A stretch of DNA of 64,000 nucleotides from Alphaproteobacteria bacterium (GCA_020443295.1 JAGRIJ010000010.1:23423-87422), one strand, 5' to 3'. Positions 8,767-20,272 are shown, counted from the first letter of the stretch. Numbers and translations are program-made. The notes: generated by a model from the letters alone, not told the origin.

Positions 8767-11700
8767 ATGATCTTATCCAGCCATTTCATTGACCGGCCTG
8801 TTTTTGCCGGTGTGTTGTCCTTCATGATTTTTCTGCTGGGGCTTATTGCGATGTTCCGTCTGCCCATCTCGGAATATCCCGAAGTATCTCCCCCGTCCGT
8901 TCAGATATCTGCGAGTTTCCCGGGAGCAAATCCGTCCGTTGTCGCTGAGACCGTCGCTACGCCGCTCGAAGAACAGATCAGCGGCGTCGAAAATCTGCTC
9001 TATATGAATTCTTTGGCCACCGCCGACGGCAGGCTTTCAATGACGATTACTTTTGCCATCGGGACGGACATTGACCTTGCCCAGCAGCAGGTTCAAAACC
9101 GCGTATCACAGGCTTTGCCGCGTCTCCCGCAGGTCACCCAGGATCTTGGGGTCACTGTTGTAAAAAGCTCGCCCGATCTGACGATGGTCGTGCACCTTAC
9201 ATCCCCGAACTCCCGTTACGACATGCTATACCTGCGTAATTACGGGACGTTGAATATCAAGGATCAGTTGGCCAAAATTCCCGGCGTAGGGGATGTCCGG
9301 TTGTTTGGTTCCGGGGATTACGCTATGCGGGTCTGGCTGAACCCGGACCGCATTGCAGAACGTGGAATGGATGCCTCCGAAGTGGTAAACGCCATCCGCG
9401 GCCAGAATATCCAGGTGGCCGCAGGGGTCATCGGAGGGCCTCCCTATAACAAAGAGACGATGTTACAGCTCCCGGTCAATACGCAGGGACGCCTGACTAC
9501 GCCTGAAGAATTTGAAGATATCATTATTAAGCGCGATAACAATGGCGTCATTACGCGCCTGAAAGATGTTGGCCGCGCGGAACTGGACGCTCAGACCTAT
9601 TCCCTCCGCTCCATGCTGAATAATGAACCCGCCGTGGCGATACCGATTTTCGCCGCTCCTGATGCGAACGCTCTGGAGATTTCGGACAATGTCCGAAAAA
9701 CCATGGCCGAGCTGAAAAAAGCCTTTCCTCAGGATATGGATTACACGATCGTATACGACCCTACGGTTTTTGTCCGTCACTCGATCGACGCCGTCATCCA
9801 TACATTCATCGAAGCGATCATCCTTGTGGTAATTGTAGTAATCGTGTTCCTCCAGACGTGGCGGGCGTCCATTATCCCACTTCTGGCCGTTCCCGTTTCA
9901 ATCGTCGGAACGTTTGCCATTATGCTTCCGCTGGGCTTTTCAATTAACGTTCTTTCACTCTTTGGGCTGATACTCTCCGTAGGGATTGTCGTCGATGATG
10001 CGATCGTTGTGGTCGAGAACGTCGAGCGTAACATCGAGGAAGGTAAAAAGCCGCGCGAAGCGACCATTCAGGCAATGAAGGAAGTAACTGGTCCTATTAT
10101 CGCTACAAGCCTGGTGATTGCTGGTGTCTTTATTCCGATCGCCTTTATCAGCGGCCTGACAGGAATGTTTTACAGGCAATTCGCACTGACAATCGTGATC
10201 GCGACCTGTATCTCCATGATAAATTCGCTCACGCTCAGTCCGTCCATGTCGGCAGTCCTTCTCAAACCGAGACACGAACAGAAGGATTTTCTGACCCGTA
10301 TCATGGACCTTCTTTTCGGCTGGTTTTTCAATGGTTTTAACCGCATTTTCAGAAGAAGCCAGAGCGCATACTCAAAAAGCGTCGGCGTTTTTAGCCGCCA
10401 CAGGGCAATTCTGATGGTCATCTATGTTGCCCTTGTCGGTGCGACTTATTACAGCTTTGGTCTGGTGCCGTCCGGTTTCGTCCCTTCTCAGGATAAGCAG
10501 TATCTCATTAGCTTCGCACAGCTCCCTTCCGGCGCGACGTTAGAGCGCACGGAGGAGGTCATGCGGAAAATGGGTGAAATCGCTCTGAAGGAAAAAGGCG
10601 TAGCCAACGCGGTTCAGTTTCCCGGACTTTCAATCAATGGCTTTGTCAACTCTTCGAGCGCCGGTATCGTTTTCGTGACCTTGGATGATTTTGAAAAGCG
10701 CAATTCTCCGGAGCTTAGCGCCGGGGCGATCTCCAAGAGCCTTCAGAAAAAATACGACAAAATTGACGAAGCGTTTATCTCTATTTTCCCGCCCCCCCCT
10801 GTGCGCGGATTGGGGACGACGGGTGGATTTAAATTGCAGATACAAGACCGTATGGACCTCGGCTATCAGGCGCTGAACGAAGCTCTGCAGCAGGTTCTCG
10901 GGAAAGCTTACGCCAGCCCTGTTCTAAGCCGCGTATTCTCCAGTTACAACATCAACGTGCCGCAGCTCTTTGTGGACCTGGATCGCACGCGCGCTCAGCA
11001 GCTGGGTATATCCATTGATGAAGTGTTCCGTACCATGCAGATTTATCTGGGGTCTGTCTACGTGAACGATTTCAATCTTTTTGGCCGCACCTATCAGGTG
11101 ATCGCGCAGGCGGACAGGGAGTTCCGCTCGCGCCCGCAGGATATCTTGCGCCTGCAGACAAGAAATTCTCAGGGAGAAATGGTCCCTTTGGGTTCGGTCG
11201 TCAAGGTTAAAGAAACCTTCGGTCCCGAAGTGGCCATGCGTTATAACGGTTTCCGGGCCGCCGATCTGAACGGCAGCCCGAATGAAGGATATTCCTCGGG
11301 GCAGGCGCAGGATGAAATCACCCGCATTTTGAAGGAAACTCTCCCACAGGGAATTGATTTTGAATGGACGGAACTGACTTACCAGCAGATTCTGGCCGGA
11401 AACACGGCGATCTATATTTTTCCGCTCTGTATCTTCTTTGTGTTCCTTGTTCTGGCGGCCCAGTATGAAAGCCTGACCATGCCGCTTGCTGTAATCCTGA
11501 TCGTTCCGATGAGCATCCTGTCAGCTTTGATCGGAGTCTATATCAGCGGCGGAGACAATAATATTTTCACCCAGATCAGTCTTTTCGTTCTGGCCGGTCT
11601 GGCCTGCAAGAACGCGATCCTGATCGTGGAATTCGCCCGAGAGCTGGAACATCACGGCAAGACAATCGTTGAAGCGGCAATAGAAGCTTGCCGTCTTCGG

Positions 11701-11937
11701 TTGCGTCCGATTTTGATGACGTCCTTCGCATTCATCATGGGCGTTCTGCCTCTGGCTCTGAGCCACGGAGCAGGGGCGGAAATGCGGCAGGCAATCGGAA
11801 TATCGGTCTTTTCGGGGATGCTGGGAGTAACGTTCTTCGGCCTGATCTTTACCCCTGTCTTTTACATTCTGCTGAGGACCCTCGAAACCTCGCTTCGGCG
11901 GGGTGCCGCAAGCAAACAACTAATGCCGGCGGAGTAA
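8767..11937 (+). CDS. RND multidrug efflux transporter, inner-membrane pump (AcrB/MexF-like)
   Basis: A 1056-residue pump, a normal length for the HAE1 family. It has an N-terminal transmembrane helix, then two periplasmic porter regions, each followed by a membrane bundle. Proton-relay residues are visible: D410 and D411 in VGIVVDDAIVVVE of TM4, and K948 in GLACKNAIL of TM10. The family motif PPSVQISASFPGANP follows the first helix. It takes hydrophobic drugs from periplasm or membrane and exports them using proton entry. Gaps of four bases on both sides show a tight operon with adaptor and channel genes. Confidence 0.97.
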   Translation: MILSSHFIDRPVFAGVLSFMIFLLGLIAMFRLPISEYPEVSPPSVQISASFPGANPSVVAETVATPLEEQISGVENLLYMNSLATADGRLSMTITFAIGTDIDLAQQQVQNRVSQALPRLPQVTQDLGVTVVKSSPDLTMVVHLTSPNSRYDMLYLRNYGTLNIKDQLAKIPGVGDVRLFGSGDYAMRVWLNPDRIAERGMDASEVVNAIRGQNIQVAAGVIGGPPYNKETMLQLPVNTQGRLTTPEEFEDIIIKRDNNGVITRLKDVGRAELDAQTYSLRSMLNNEPAVAIPIFAAPDANALEISDNVRKTMAELKKAFPQDMDYTIVYDPTVFVRHSIDAVIHTFIEAIILVVIVVIVFLQTWRASIIPLLAVPVSIVGTFAIMLPLGFSINVLSLFGLILSVGIVVDDAIVVVENVERNIEEGKKPREATIQAMKEVTGPIIATSLVIAGVFIPIAFISGLTGMFYRQFALTIVIATCISMINSLTLSPSMSAVLLKPRHEQKDFLTRIMDLLFGWFFNGFNRIFRRSQSAYSKSVGVFSRHRAILMVIYVALVGATYYSFGLVPSGFVPSQDKQYLISFAQLPSGATLERTEEVMRKMGEIALKEKGVANAVQFPGLSINGFVNSSSAGIVFVTLDDFEKRNSPELSAGAISKSLQKKYDKIDEAFISIFPPPPVRGLGTTGGFKLQIQDRMDLGYQALNEALQQVLGKAYASPVLSRVFSSYNINVPQLFVDLDRTRAQQLGISIDEVFRTMQIYLGSVYVNDFNLFGRTYQVIAQADREFRSRPQDILRLQTRNSQGEMVPLGSVVKVKETFGPEVAMRYNGFRAADLNGSPNEGYSSGQAQDEITRILKETLPQGIDFEWTELTYQQILAGNTAIYIFPLCIFFVFLVLAAQYESLTMPLAVILIVPMSILSALIGVYISGGDNNIFTQISLFVLAGLACKNAILIVEFARELEHHGKTIVEAAIEACRLRLRPILMTSFAFIMGVLPLALSHGAGAEMRQAIGISVFSGMLGVTFFGLIFTPVFYILLRTLETSLRRGAASKQLMPAE

Positions 11938-11941
11938 GCGG

Positions 11942-13303
11942 ATGAAGAAAATTATATATCTTGGGTTATGTATGGTTCTTAGCGGCTGTTTTCAGGGAAG
12001 CCTTGACCTGTCCGAGCCGGAATTCCCCAAGCTTTGGACAGCGCGGGACGGCGAAACAGTAAAGCAGGTAGAAGTAAAAGAACTTGAAAAATGGTGGCTG
12101 GGATTCAACGATCCTGTCCTGAACAAGCTTGTCGATCTGGTCTTGGAACAAAGTCCGGACCGCCTGACAGCAGAAGCAAAGATAAAAGAAGCGCGCGGCT
12201 TGCGTCACACGGCCATTTCCGCCCTTTTGCCTCAAATTGGCGCGTCTGGAAGCTCAGGCAGGCAGGATACAGGTCTTGATAGCCCCGGTTCGGTGGATAG
12301 TTTTTATGAAGCGGGCTTTGACGCATCGTTCGAAATCGACGTTTTCGGCCGCAACAGGAAAAATTATACGGCCTCTGATGCTCGTTTGAAATCTGCCGAA
12401 GCAGCCTATCATAATGTCAGCTTAAGCCTGATCGCAGAAACGATCAGGACATATATTGACTATCGTTCTGCGCAAAATCAGTATCGGATTGCAACAAAGA
12501 ACCTCAAGTCGCAGGAAAAGACTCTGGGCCTGATACAGGACCTGAATAAAATGGGGTCGGCGCCGCGTCTGGATGTCGAACGCACGGAAAATCTGGTCAA
12601 TACGACCCGCGCATCTCTGCCGGAATACAAGCGTTTAAGCGAAAACGCAAAATTGAGATTAAGCGTCTTAACCGGAGCGTTGCCGGAAACACTGGCGCCG
12701 ATCCTGACTCCGGACGCCGAAATTCCCGGTGCGGATATCGGACCGGTGCTGATGGCCCCGGCAAAGGCTTTGACCTTGCGCCCGGATATTCGTGCCGCCG
12801 CGGAAAATCTGAAAGAAAATACCGCACTCTCTGAGTCGGCTACGGCGGAGTTCTTCCCTTCCTTTTCACTCAGCGGTTTTTACGGCATCAGCGATGGCGG
12901 TCTTGTCACCAACGCGAATGTCTGGAACGTAGCGCTGGGGGCCGCAGTATCTCTGCTTGATTTTGGCAGGATCGAAGGCCGGATAGATGCGGCCAGAGCA
13001 CGGGAAATGCAGGCCTATCAGCAATATCGCAAGACCGTCCTGAGTGCAGTGACCGAAGTGGAAACAGCGTTGAACGATTATGCTTATATCAACGAACGCA
13101 GGATTTCTCTTCAGAAAGCATTTGAAAACGCCGATCAGGCCTTGGCGCTCTCACAGTCCCTCTACAAGGAAGGCGAAATTTCCTTTCTGGATGTTCTCGA
13201 CGCGCAACGGAACGCCAACAACGCCGAATCGGCGGTCGTATCGGCCCGTGCCGCTCAGGCGGAGAGCTTGACCCGTCTGTATAAGTCTCTGGGCGTCTAC
13301 TAA
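11942..13303 (+). CDS. RND efflux outer-membrane channel lipoprotein (NodT/OprM family)
   Basis: A 453-residue TolC-like outer-membrane factor. The N-terminus is a lipoprotein signal with lipobox LSGC (Cys16). The body has the two internal repeats of long helices plus strands typical of the family, including the hairpin segment SFEIDVFGRNRKN near residue 130 and its repeat counterpart ALGAAVSLLDFGRIEGRID near 330. The third gene of the pump operon, it completes a full tripartite system. It is convergent with the ppx-like gene, leaving only eight bases. Confidence 0.95.
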   Translation: MKKIIYLGLCMVLSGCFQGSLDLSEPEFPKLWTARDGETVKQVEVKELEKWWLGFNDPVLNKLVDLVLEQSPDRLTAEAKIKEARGLRHTAISALLPQIGASGSSGRQDTGLDSPGSVDSFYEAGFDASFEIDVFGRNRKNYTASDARLKSAEAAYHNVSLSLIAETIRTYIDYRSAQNQYRIATKNLKSQEKTLGLIQDLNKMGSAPRLDVERTENLVNTTRASLPEYKRLSENAKLRLSVLTGALPETLAPILTPDAEIPGADIGPVLMAPAKALTLRPDIRAAAENLKENTALSESATAEFFPSFSLSGFYGISDGGLVTNANVWNVALGAAVSLLDFGRIEGRIDAARAREMQAYQQYRKTVLSAVTEVETALNDYAYINERRISLQKAFENADQALALSQSLYKEGEISFLDVLDAQRNANNAESAVVSARAAQAESLTRLYKSLGVY

Positions 13304-13311
13304 GCAGGGCG

Positions 13312-14205
13312 TTAATGCGAAGTATAATATTCGCGTAAAATGCCGTCTCTCAGCCCGCCGAGCGAGACGACCATTTCTGAAAGACTAAGCTCGTCCATCA
13401 GTGCCTCAACCAGAAAACTTGCCGGAGAAAGGGTGCGCGCCCGTACGGCTGAGATATCGTATTTTTTTGCAAGAAACCCGGGAGACTTCTTGCGGACATA
13501 TTCGCAAAGGCTCTGAATATCGCGCCGGCTGACCGTATACCCCTGCAGATCGACCTTGTCCTTATGCAACTTCATATTGATACGGGCCATGCAGCGCAAA
13601 GTGCCGCCTACGACATACAAAGTATCCTGCTTTTTAAGGCTGTCGGGCAGGTTTTGAAAAGTTTCCCTTAAAATAAACGGAAGATTTTTGCCGTAATCGG
13701 ATAGGATAAGAGCGCCCATTGGCATGCTGAGAGCTTCGCTAACAGCTCCGTTTCCAATGCAGGCAAGCTCCAGACTCCCGCCCCCAAGATCGGCGACAAC
13801 CCCGCTCGCATTCGGCATAAGGGTTAAAACCCCCAACGCGGAAAGACGGGCCTCTTCCTGCCCGGAAATGAGTCGGACGGAAAACCCGAACTCCCGTTCC
13901 AGAGAGTTTATAAAATCCTTTCCATCGCTGGCGGATCGCAATGCGGCGGTTCCAATCGGCAAAATCGTCTTAACATTCATCTTTTTAACAAGCGTCATAA
14001 ACTTTTTAAGGGTTTTGCGAACCTTGTCGCAGGCCTTGGGGTTAAGCTTTCCTGTCTTCAGCAGGTCACGTCCGAGCAAACATTGCACCTTATCGCTGGT
14101 CAGCGGCTTTGTTTCTTTAAAAACCACCATGCGAACGGAATTTGATCCAAGATCGATAATGGCGACAGGATCAGGCTTCGAAAGATGGATGGATGTATCT
14201 GTCAT
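13312..14205 (-). CDS. ppx: Ppx/GppA family phosphatase (exopolyphosphatase-like)
   Basis: A 297-residue protein with the ASKHA fold. The phosphate-1 motif is AIIDLGSNSVRMVVF near residue 15-30 and the phosphate-2 motif is VVADLGGGSLELACI near 135-150. It lacks the C-terminal HD-like domains of long Ppx/GppA enzymes, as many alphaproteobacterial versions do. It hydrolyses polyphosphate and possibly pppGpp. The polyphosphate kinase gene lies immediately upstream on the same strand, so synthesis and breakdown enzymes are linked. Confidence 0.88.
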   Translation of the reverse strand: MTDTSIHLSKPDPVAIIDLGSNSVRMVVFKETKPLTSDKVQCLLGRDLLKTGKLNPKACDKVRKTLKKFMTLVKKMNVKTILPIGTAALRSASDGKDFINSLEREFGFSVRLISGQEEARLSALGVLTLMPNASGVVADLGGGSLELACIGNGAVSEALSMPMGALILSDYGKNLPFILRETFQNLPDSLKKQDTLYVVGGTLRCMARINMKLHKDKVDLQGYTVSRRDIQSLCEYVRKKSPGFLAKKYDISAVRARTLSPASFLVEALMDELSLSEMVVSLGGLRDGILREYYTSH

Positions 14206-14241
14206 GAAGAATTTTTACCCCTGTACGTTTATAATAGAACT

Positions 14242-16383
14242 TTACTGTTCCCGCTTTTCCCGCAAAGCCTTTCCCCGTCCGGAAAGGCTCGGGTGCTCCA
14301 TAAAATAATTATGCGCGCTGAAAGAGTTTTTGTCATGCGCCTGTCTGGAATACGTGCCGTCAGAATTCATAACCCAGCTTTGTGCCTCGTCTTTAAGATT
14401 GGCAACCATAATTTCATTCAAAATTTGTTTATGAACAGTTTCGTTCAAAATAGGAACGAGCGTTTCTATCCGGTAACGAAGATTACGGGGCATAAGGTCG
14501 GCAGAGGAAATAAAGACTTTAGCCTCCGGTGAGGGCAGGGCATGTCCGGCGCCGAAGCAATATATTCTGGCGTGCTCCAGAAAGCGCCCCACAATACTTT
14601 TGACGGTAATATTGTCAGACAAGCCCGGAACCTGTGGGCGAAGCTTGCAGATGCCCCTGACCACCATGCTGATTTTAACTCCGGCCTGACTGGCCCTGTA
14701 TAGCGCCTCAATAAGATCAGGATCGGCAATGGCATTGCATTTAAGCCACATATTGGCGGGCAGTCCTCTTTTTGCGTTCTCTGTCTCGGCTTCTATAAGG
14801 CTGATCAGTGTTTCCTTGAGGTTAAACGGCGCAAGAGTCAAACGTTTGAGATCGGTCGGCTGAGCATATCCCGTCATATAATTGAACAGCAACCCCGCAT
14901 CCATGCACAGATCGGGATCGCAGGTAAAAAGGGACAGGTCGGAATAAACTTTGGCCGTCTCGGAATTATAATTGCCGGTCCCGAAATGAACGTATTGGCC
15001 CATTTGGGCTCCCTCCCGCCTCGTAATCAAAGAGACTTTTGCATGGGTCTTAAGCTTGAGAAAGCCGAAAACAACCTGTATTCCGGCTTTTTCCATGTTC
15101 ATCGCCCAGCGGAGATTGGCTTCTTCATCAAAACGCGCTTTGATTTCGACAAGGGCCGTCACCGATTTTCCATTCTCTGCGGCTTCGATAAGCGCTTCAA
15201 TAATCTTGGATTTTCTATTCGTGCGGTAGATGGTTTGTTTGATCGAAACAACATCCGGATCGCGAGCGGCCTGCCGGATAAATTTGATGAACACGTCAAA
15301 CGTTTCATAAGGATGATGAACGACAATATCTTTGGCGCGGATTGCAGCGAAACAATCACCGTTAAAGTCAAGAACCCGCTCAGGAAATCGGGGTTCAAAA
15401 GGCTTGTACAGAAGTTCAGGCCTGCTAAGGGAGGTAAGATCTTTCAGATCCGCCAGACCGATCAGATCTCCAAAAACCAGAACATCATTATGTTGCAGGT
15501 GCAGGTTGATCTTCAGAAATTCAATAAGTGTCTCATTGGCGCTTTGGTTGACGGTCAAACGAATAACATCCCCGTGTTTACGGCGGTTTAACGCAATTTC
15601 AAAGGTCTCGATAAGGTTGCCGTTTTCATCGTCAATATCCATCTCGGCGTCGCGCAAAATATTAAAGACGGCATAATCCACAAGGGAAAGAGGTGAAGCG
15701 AAAATGTGGTGAATATGCATAAGAATAAAATCTTCCATCGAAATAAAACGGTCGGAAGAACCCGGCAGGCTGATAAAGCGCTTATGGCTTGCCGGCAGGA
15801 CGATAAAAGCCTTTAATTCGTCCTCGGTATCGTGATTTTTCAGAAGTAAAGCCAGGGCTATGGATTTATTCGAAATGAAAGGAAAAGGATGAGATGAATC
15901 CACCGCAATGGGGGTAATCATCGGAAAGACTTCGTTCATAAAGTAGTCTTTTGCCCAGGCCCTTTCTTCTTCAGAAAAATCTCCGGGTTTGCAAAAGTAA
16001 ATATTCTCTCTTTTGAGCTCTTCTTTAATTTCCGCCCATGCTGCCAGAAGATCGTTGGCAAATTCGACCGCTTTCTGGATAACCAGCTCAAGTTGCTGCT
16101 GAGGCGTAAGGCCGTCAGAGCTGTGATGAGTGCCGTGTTCGCGAACTTGGCTTTTTAGTCCGGCCACGCGGACCATAAAAAACTCTTCCTGATTATTCGC
16201 TGCAATCGACAAAAAGCGGACACGCTCAAGAAGAGGGTTCAGGGGGTTGCAGGCTTCCTCCAGAACCCTTTGATTAAAAGCCAGCCAGGAGATTTCCCTG
16301 TTTAGCAGATGATCTGAAGAGGAAGGGATCTCTGTACTTTTTTCATCTGAATTGTTTGTTTCCATGGGAACAGCCAAAAACAT
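14242..16383 (-). CDS. ppk1: Polyphosphate kinase 1
   Basis: About 713 residues. It makes polyphosphate from the gamma phosphate of ATP. The N-terminal domain begins LLNREISWLAFNQRVLEEA, the usual PPK1 opening. The phosphorylated-histidine motif is YVHFGTGNYNSETAKVYSD, and the second active-site region is SSADLMPRNLRYRIETLVP. Possible starts are TTG at 16398, ATG at 16383 and ATG at 16365; I chose 16383 because a GAGCGG stretch precedes it, but this is weak. It lies 36 bases before ppx and is divergent from the MHYT kinase. No clear Pho box was seen upstream. Confidence 0.94.
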   Translation of the reverse strand: MFLAVPMETNNSDEKSTEIPSSSDHLLNREISWLAFNQRVLEEACNPLNPLLERVRFLSIAANNQEEFFMVRVAGLKSQVREHGTHHSSDGLTPQQQLELVIQKAVEFANDLLAAWAEIKEELKRENIYFCKPGDFSEEERAWAKDYFMNEVFPMITPIAVDSSHPFPFISNKSIALALLLKNHDTEDELKAFIVLPASHKRFISLPGSSDRFISMEDFILMHIHHIFASPLSLVDYAVFNILRDAEMDIDDENGNLIETFEIALNRRKHGDVIRLTVNQSANETLIEFLKINLHLQHNDVLVFGDLIGLADLKDLTSLSRPELLYKPFEPRFPERVLDFNGDCFAAIRAKDIVVHHPYETFDVFIKFIRQAARDPDVVSIKQTIYRTNRKSKIIEALIEAAENGKSVTALVEIKARFDEEANLRWAMNMEKAGIQVVFGFLKLKTHAKVSLITRREGAQMGQYVHFGTGNYNSETAKVYSDLSLFTCDPDLCMDAGLLFNYMTGYAQPTDLKRLTLAPFNLKETLISLIEAETENAKRGLPANMWLKCNAIADPDLIEALYRASQAGVKISMVVRGICKLRPQVPGLSDNITVKSIVGRFLEHARIYCFGAGHALPSPEAKVFISSADLMPRNLRYRIETLVPILNETVHKQILNEIMVANLKDEAQSWVMNSDGTYSRQAHDKNSFSAHNYFMEHPSLSGRGKALREKREQ

Positions 16384-16653
16384 CTCGAATCCGCTCAAAG
16401 GCTTACTTAAACGCTCTTAAAATTAAATTTATAAACGCCCTGAACAGAATGGGACAGGAAATATATCAATAAAAATAATAAATTATGAAAATTAAAAGAA
16501 GAAGAGACCTGATAGGAGAAGATCAAGCATCACCAGAGGAGAATACCAACGTATGGCTTAATATTACGTTTAGCAATTAGTTTTAAAGTTGTACCACGAA
16601 TTGAGGGCGCTTGACGCAAAATACATACAAATACTCTATCTTTTTGGTCCGCT

Positions 16654-19600
16654 ATGCAGTTTTTAAGGGATATTTTGAACTCCTTTTTCTTTTTCGGAGA
16701 TATTCCCGAAAATGCGGTTCATGGCGAGTATATCCTTCCTCTTATCGCTCTTTCTTATATTGTAGCTTCTTTAGGGTCGTTTACAGGCCTGCGCTTGGCG
16801 TCCGACATCCATCAGGCAAAATCCCTTAAACAAAAAAACTACCTGCATGTAGGCGGAGCTTTTGCTTTCGGAAGCGGGATATGGTCGATGCACTTCATCG
16901 GAATGCTGGCCTATGACATGGAAATGGAGCATAGCTATGACCCGATTCTGACATTGATTTCGATGGCGATAGCAATCGTTATCGCCTATGGCGTTCTGCA
17001 AGTCATTCGGGCTGGAAAACTGAAAATCACACGCCTTTGTATAAGTGCGTTGCTTTTGGGGATGGCGATATGCGGTATGCACTATACGGGTATGGCGGCG
17101 ATGGTTATGGATGCCGACCTTCGGTATCAACCTAGTCTGTTTGCGCTTTCGGTTCTAATTGCGATAACCGCTTCAGGGGCGGCACTCGCCATTGTATTTA
17201 TCTTGGGGCACTATGAGGTTCGCAATAAACTTCTGTGGCAAATTCTTGCAGCCTTGATCATGGGGGCAGCGATATGCGGCATGCATTACACGGGCATGGC
17301 GGCATCCGTTTTCCTTCCATATGCAGACTGTCGTTTTAATCCCGATCAAAGTTTTGATAGTCTCGCTTTGGCGGTCGCCATTGTCAGTACAGGAATATTC
17401 GCCGTCTCTTTGACGTTGAGTATGTACAAACGTTCGGAAACACAAAGCCAAAGCATCACGGATAAATATTCAGGCCATACGGTCTTTCTCCAGATGTCTT
17501 TAATTTTGGGGGTTTTTTTGGTTTTGGCAATCGGATCGTACATTTTTATTGCGACTGATCTTAAAAATCAAAAGGATGACAGCGCATTCTTGAATGCGAC
17601 AAGTTTGCAAAGAACATTTATCGTTCGCTACGCGCAAAACATGATCATGCTCATGATGTCTGGGGATGAACTTTCTCTTAAAGAAATTGAAGATCTCAAA
17701 AATGCAACAGAGTCTGATTACAATCTTATAGAAACAAACTATCAGGGGCTTATGAATAGCCAGACTGTCATTCTAAGCCAGGATGGTTTGAAAAGAGAAA
17801 AGGTCAAAACAATAACCGAGGACGAAGTTCTCAAAGAAATGGCTTCTGCAAGAGAAGAATGGAAAAGCTTAACTCAGCTTATGGGCGCTTCTGCGCAAGA
17901 TAAAACAATATTTAACCGATCATATGAAGAAATCGAACTCCAGATAAAAAAAACAGTACAGGCGCAAGATATTGCAGTAGGTAGTGTTCAAAGTCACATA
18001 CAAAAACATAACCAGGCCCTCTTGTTCTCGCAGGAGTTGACTATGAGCCTTGACGTTTTGATTTTCCTTCTCAGCATAGTATATACCCGCTTCTTTGTTG
18101 CAGACAGGATTGAACGCGCAAGGGTGGAACTGCAGCAAAGCAGAGATACTCTGGAGAATCGGGTAAACGAGCAGACATCAAAATTGCGTCTGGAAAAGGA
18201 AAGGGCGCAACACTTGAATCGGCAAATGCAGGATTATACAGACGCGCTCGAAGAAATTCGCTTCGAGGCGCTTGATGCAAAAAAGCGCGCGGAGCAGGCG
18301 AGCCAGGCCAAAAGCGACTTTCTTGCAAACATGTCTCACGAGATCAGGACGCCGATGAATGCGATCATTGGTATGGCAAATCTTCTGATAGATACAAAAC
18401 TGGAACCCGAACAAAAAGAATGGGCCAATGTCATCCGTGACTCTGGCGACACTCTTCTTCACATTATTAACGACATCATTGATATTTCAAAAATTGAATC
18501 CGGCAAGCTCACGCTCGAAAAAATTGAATTTGATCTTTTTGATTGTTTGCAGGAAGTGCTGGGTCTTTATACCTATCAGGCCCGTGAAAAACGCATAGAA
18601 ATGCTCATCGAGATGGCGCCCGATCTGCCCAGAACATTGGTAGGGGATCCTGTCCGCATAAAGCAGATTTTTGCGAACCTTATCAGTAACGCGCTGAAAT
18701 TTACTCAAAAAGGACATGTTCTCATCCGGCTCGACTTCAATATCGAGAAAGATAAAAAAGTCAGATTGCTCTGCAGTGTTGAGGATACGGGCATAGGAAT
18801 CGAAAAAGACAAGCAAAATAAAATCTTCGAAAAATTTTCTCAGGAAGAGGAATCGACAACGCGAAAATTTGGTGGAACCGGTTTAGGGCTCGCAATCGTT
18901 TCTCAACTGATTGAGCTCATGGGAGGAGAAATCAGCGTCGAAAGTGAGAAAGAAAAAGGATCGAAGTTTATTTTTACTTTAAGTCTTGGAAGTGGACAGG
19001 TGGAGCAAAATAAGACTGCCGAACAGGATTTGTCGAGCTTAAGGGTTTTGATTATAGACGATTATGAATTGACCCGCGAACTTCTCACGGAAACTCTGAA
19101 CAGAAAAGGGATAAGTTGCGTTTCAGTTTCCAGCGCAGAACAGGCTTTGCAAGAACTGGAAAAACATAACAAAGAAGTTTTCTATGATGCATGTCTGATT
19201 GATTATTCCCTCGAAGGCATTACAGGTCTTGACCTGGTAAAAAAATTGCGGAGTCAAAAGCGTTTTGACCCGGTGTCCTTGATCATGGTGTCGGGGTTCA
19301 TGGAAAGAGTGCCTTATGAAGAATTGCAGAAAAAAGGCCTCGATGGATATCTCAACAAGCCATTCCGTGCTGAACAGGTCATCGGTGCAATCCAGATCAC
19401 AACAGGTAACCGCAAAAATAAGGTCCCAGATGCGCCGTTCATAACGCGGCACAATGCAACGCCCTTTATGAGCCAAAAAGACAATAATTTCGGTTTGGAT
19501 TTACGAAGGAATTATACAGGTAAAAAGGTTCTGGCTGTCGACGACATGAAAATGAACATGATGTTGATCAAAAAAGTTCTAAGCAAATTCAATCTTGATA

Positions 19601-19935
19601 TTGATACCGCAGTAAACGGGGTTGAAGCATATGAAAAGGCAACCAAGACAAGATATGATGCTATTTTTATGGATTGCCAGATGCCGGAGATGGATGGTTT
19701 CCAGAGCACAATCGAAATCAGGAAATTCGAAAATAAAAATAAGCTGGATCAGGTGCCGATTATAGCCCTGACGGCAGATGCTATGACGGGCGATCGGGAA
19801 AAATGTCTGGGCGTGGGCATGGATGATTATATCAACAAGCCCTTCAGGGAAAGCGAGATCGCCGAGGCTTTGGCCAAATGGATTGATAATGCAGGGAGCA
19901 AGACTCACGGAAAGGATATGAGCGATGTTGGATGA
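16654..19935 (+). CDS. MHYT-domain hybrid sensor histidine kinase with two receivers
   Basis: A 1093-residue membrane kinase. Residues 20-260 are an MHYT sensor with seven hydrophobic segments and the repeated motif (MHFIGMLAY, then MHYTGMA twice), proposed to bind metal and sense gases such as oxygen, CO or NO. A second loop bounded by transmembrane segments follows (about 290-490), then a coiled coil. HisKA has the H box SHEIRTPMN with H562. The ATPase has DTGIGIEKD and GGTGLGLAI. Receiver 1 has D850 and receiver 2 has D1007 in [11 protein letters not shown]. It overlaps the Hpt gene by 11 bases, so the pair is translationally coupled. Confidence 0.93.
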   Translation: MQFLRDILNSFFFFGDIPENAVHGEYILPLIALSYIVASLGSFTGLRLASDIHQAKSLKQKNYLHVGGAFAFGSGIWSMHFIGMLAYDMEMEHSYDPILTLISMAIAIVIAYGVLQVIRAGKLKITRLCISALLLGMAICGMHYTGMAAMVMDADLRYQPSLFALSVLIAITASGAALAIVFILGHYEVRNKLLWQILAALIMGAAICGMHYTGMAASVFLPYADCRFNPDQSFDSLALAVAIVSTGIFAVSLTLSMYKRSETQSQSITDKYSGHTVFLQMSLILGVFLVLAIGSYIFIATDLKNQKDDSAFLNATSLQRTFIVRYAQNMIMLMMSGDELSLKEIEDLKNATESDYNLIETNYQGLMNSQTVILSQDGLKREKVKTITEDEVLKEMASAREEWKSLTQLMGASAQDKTIFNRSYEEIELQIKKTVQAQDIAVGSVQSHIQKHNQALLFSQELTMSLDVLIFLLSIVYTRFFVADRIERARVELQQSRDTLENRVNEQTSKLRLEKERAQHLNRQMQDYTDALEEIRFEALDAKKRAEQASQAKSDFLANMSHEIRTPMNAIIGMANLLIDTKLEPEQKEWANVIRDSGDTLLHIINDIIDISKIESGKLTLEKIEFDLFDCLQEVLGLYTYQAREKRIEMLIEMAPDLPRTLVGDPVRIKQIFANLISNALKFTQKGHVLIRLDFNIEKDKKVRLLCSVEDTGIGIEKDKQNKIFEKFSQEEESTTRKFGGTGLGLAIVSQLIELMGGEISVESEKEKGSKFIFTLSLGSGQVEQNKTAEQDLSSLRVLIIDDYELTRELLTETLNRKGISCVSVSSAEQALQELEKHNKEVFYDACLIDYSLEGITGLDLVKKLRSQKRFDPVSLIMVSGFMERVPYEELQKKGLDGYLNKPFRAEQVIGAIQITTGNRKNKVPDAPFITRHNATPFMSQKDNNFGLDLRRNYTGKKVLAVDDMKMNMMLIKKVLSKFNLDIDTAVNGVEAYEKATKTRYDAIFMDCQMPEMDGFQSTIEIRKFENKNKLDQVPIIALTADAMTGDREKCLGVGMDDYINKPFRESEIAEALAKWIDNAGSKTHGKDMSDVG

Positions 19936-20272
19936 AACGTCTCAGCCTGTGGATTTGTCCTATCTTCAGGAATATACAGATGGCAATGAAGAGGCTTTAA
20001 AAGAGCTTATTGAGGTCTTTACGGAAACGTTCATGGAAGAACTCGGTCAACTCAAAGGCGCGATTAAGGACGGCGAAAGTAAAGAATGGTCCGAAGTGGC
20101 CCACAAACTCAAGGGAGCTTCCGCTTTTGTCGGGGCTGAACATTTGCGTAAGCTTTGCGCCGAGGCTCAAAAAATGGTTTCAGCCAGTGCGGCTGATCGT
20201 TCCGCTCTTTATGAAAAAATATCTCTGGGGTATGAAAATGTAAGCGCCTATCTAAAGGAAATAGATCTATGA
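19925..20272 (+). CDS. Hpt phosphotransfer protein
   Basis: A 115-residue all-helical histidine phosphotransfer protein. The phospho-accepting histidine is H60 in [16 protein letters not shown], the standard Hpt motif. It overlaps the upstream hybrid kinase gene and its stop overlaps the ATG of the next receiver gene (ATGA), so the three form a coupled cassette: hybrid kinase, Hpt, response regulator. It is expected to carry phosphate from D1007 of the kinase to a receiver such as the one at 20269. Confidence 0.9.
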   Translation: MLDETSQPVDLSYLQEYTDGNEEALKELIEVFTETFMEELGQLKGAIKDGESKEWSEVAHKLKGASAFVGAEHLRKLCAEAQKMVSASAADRSALYEKISLGYENVSAYLKEIDL

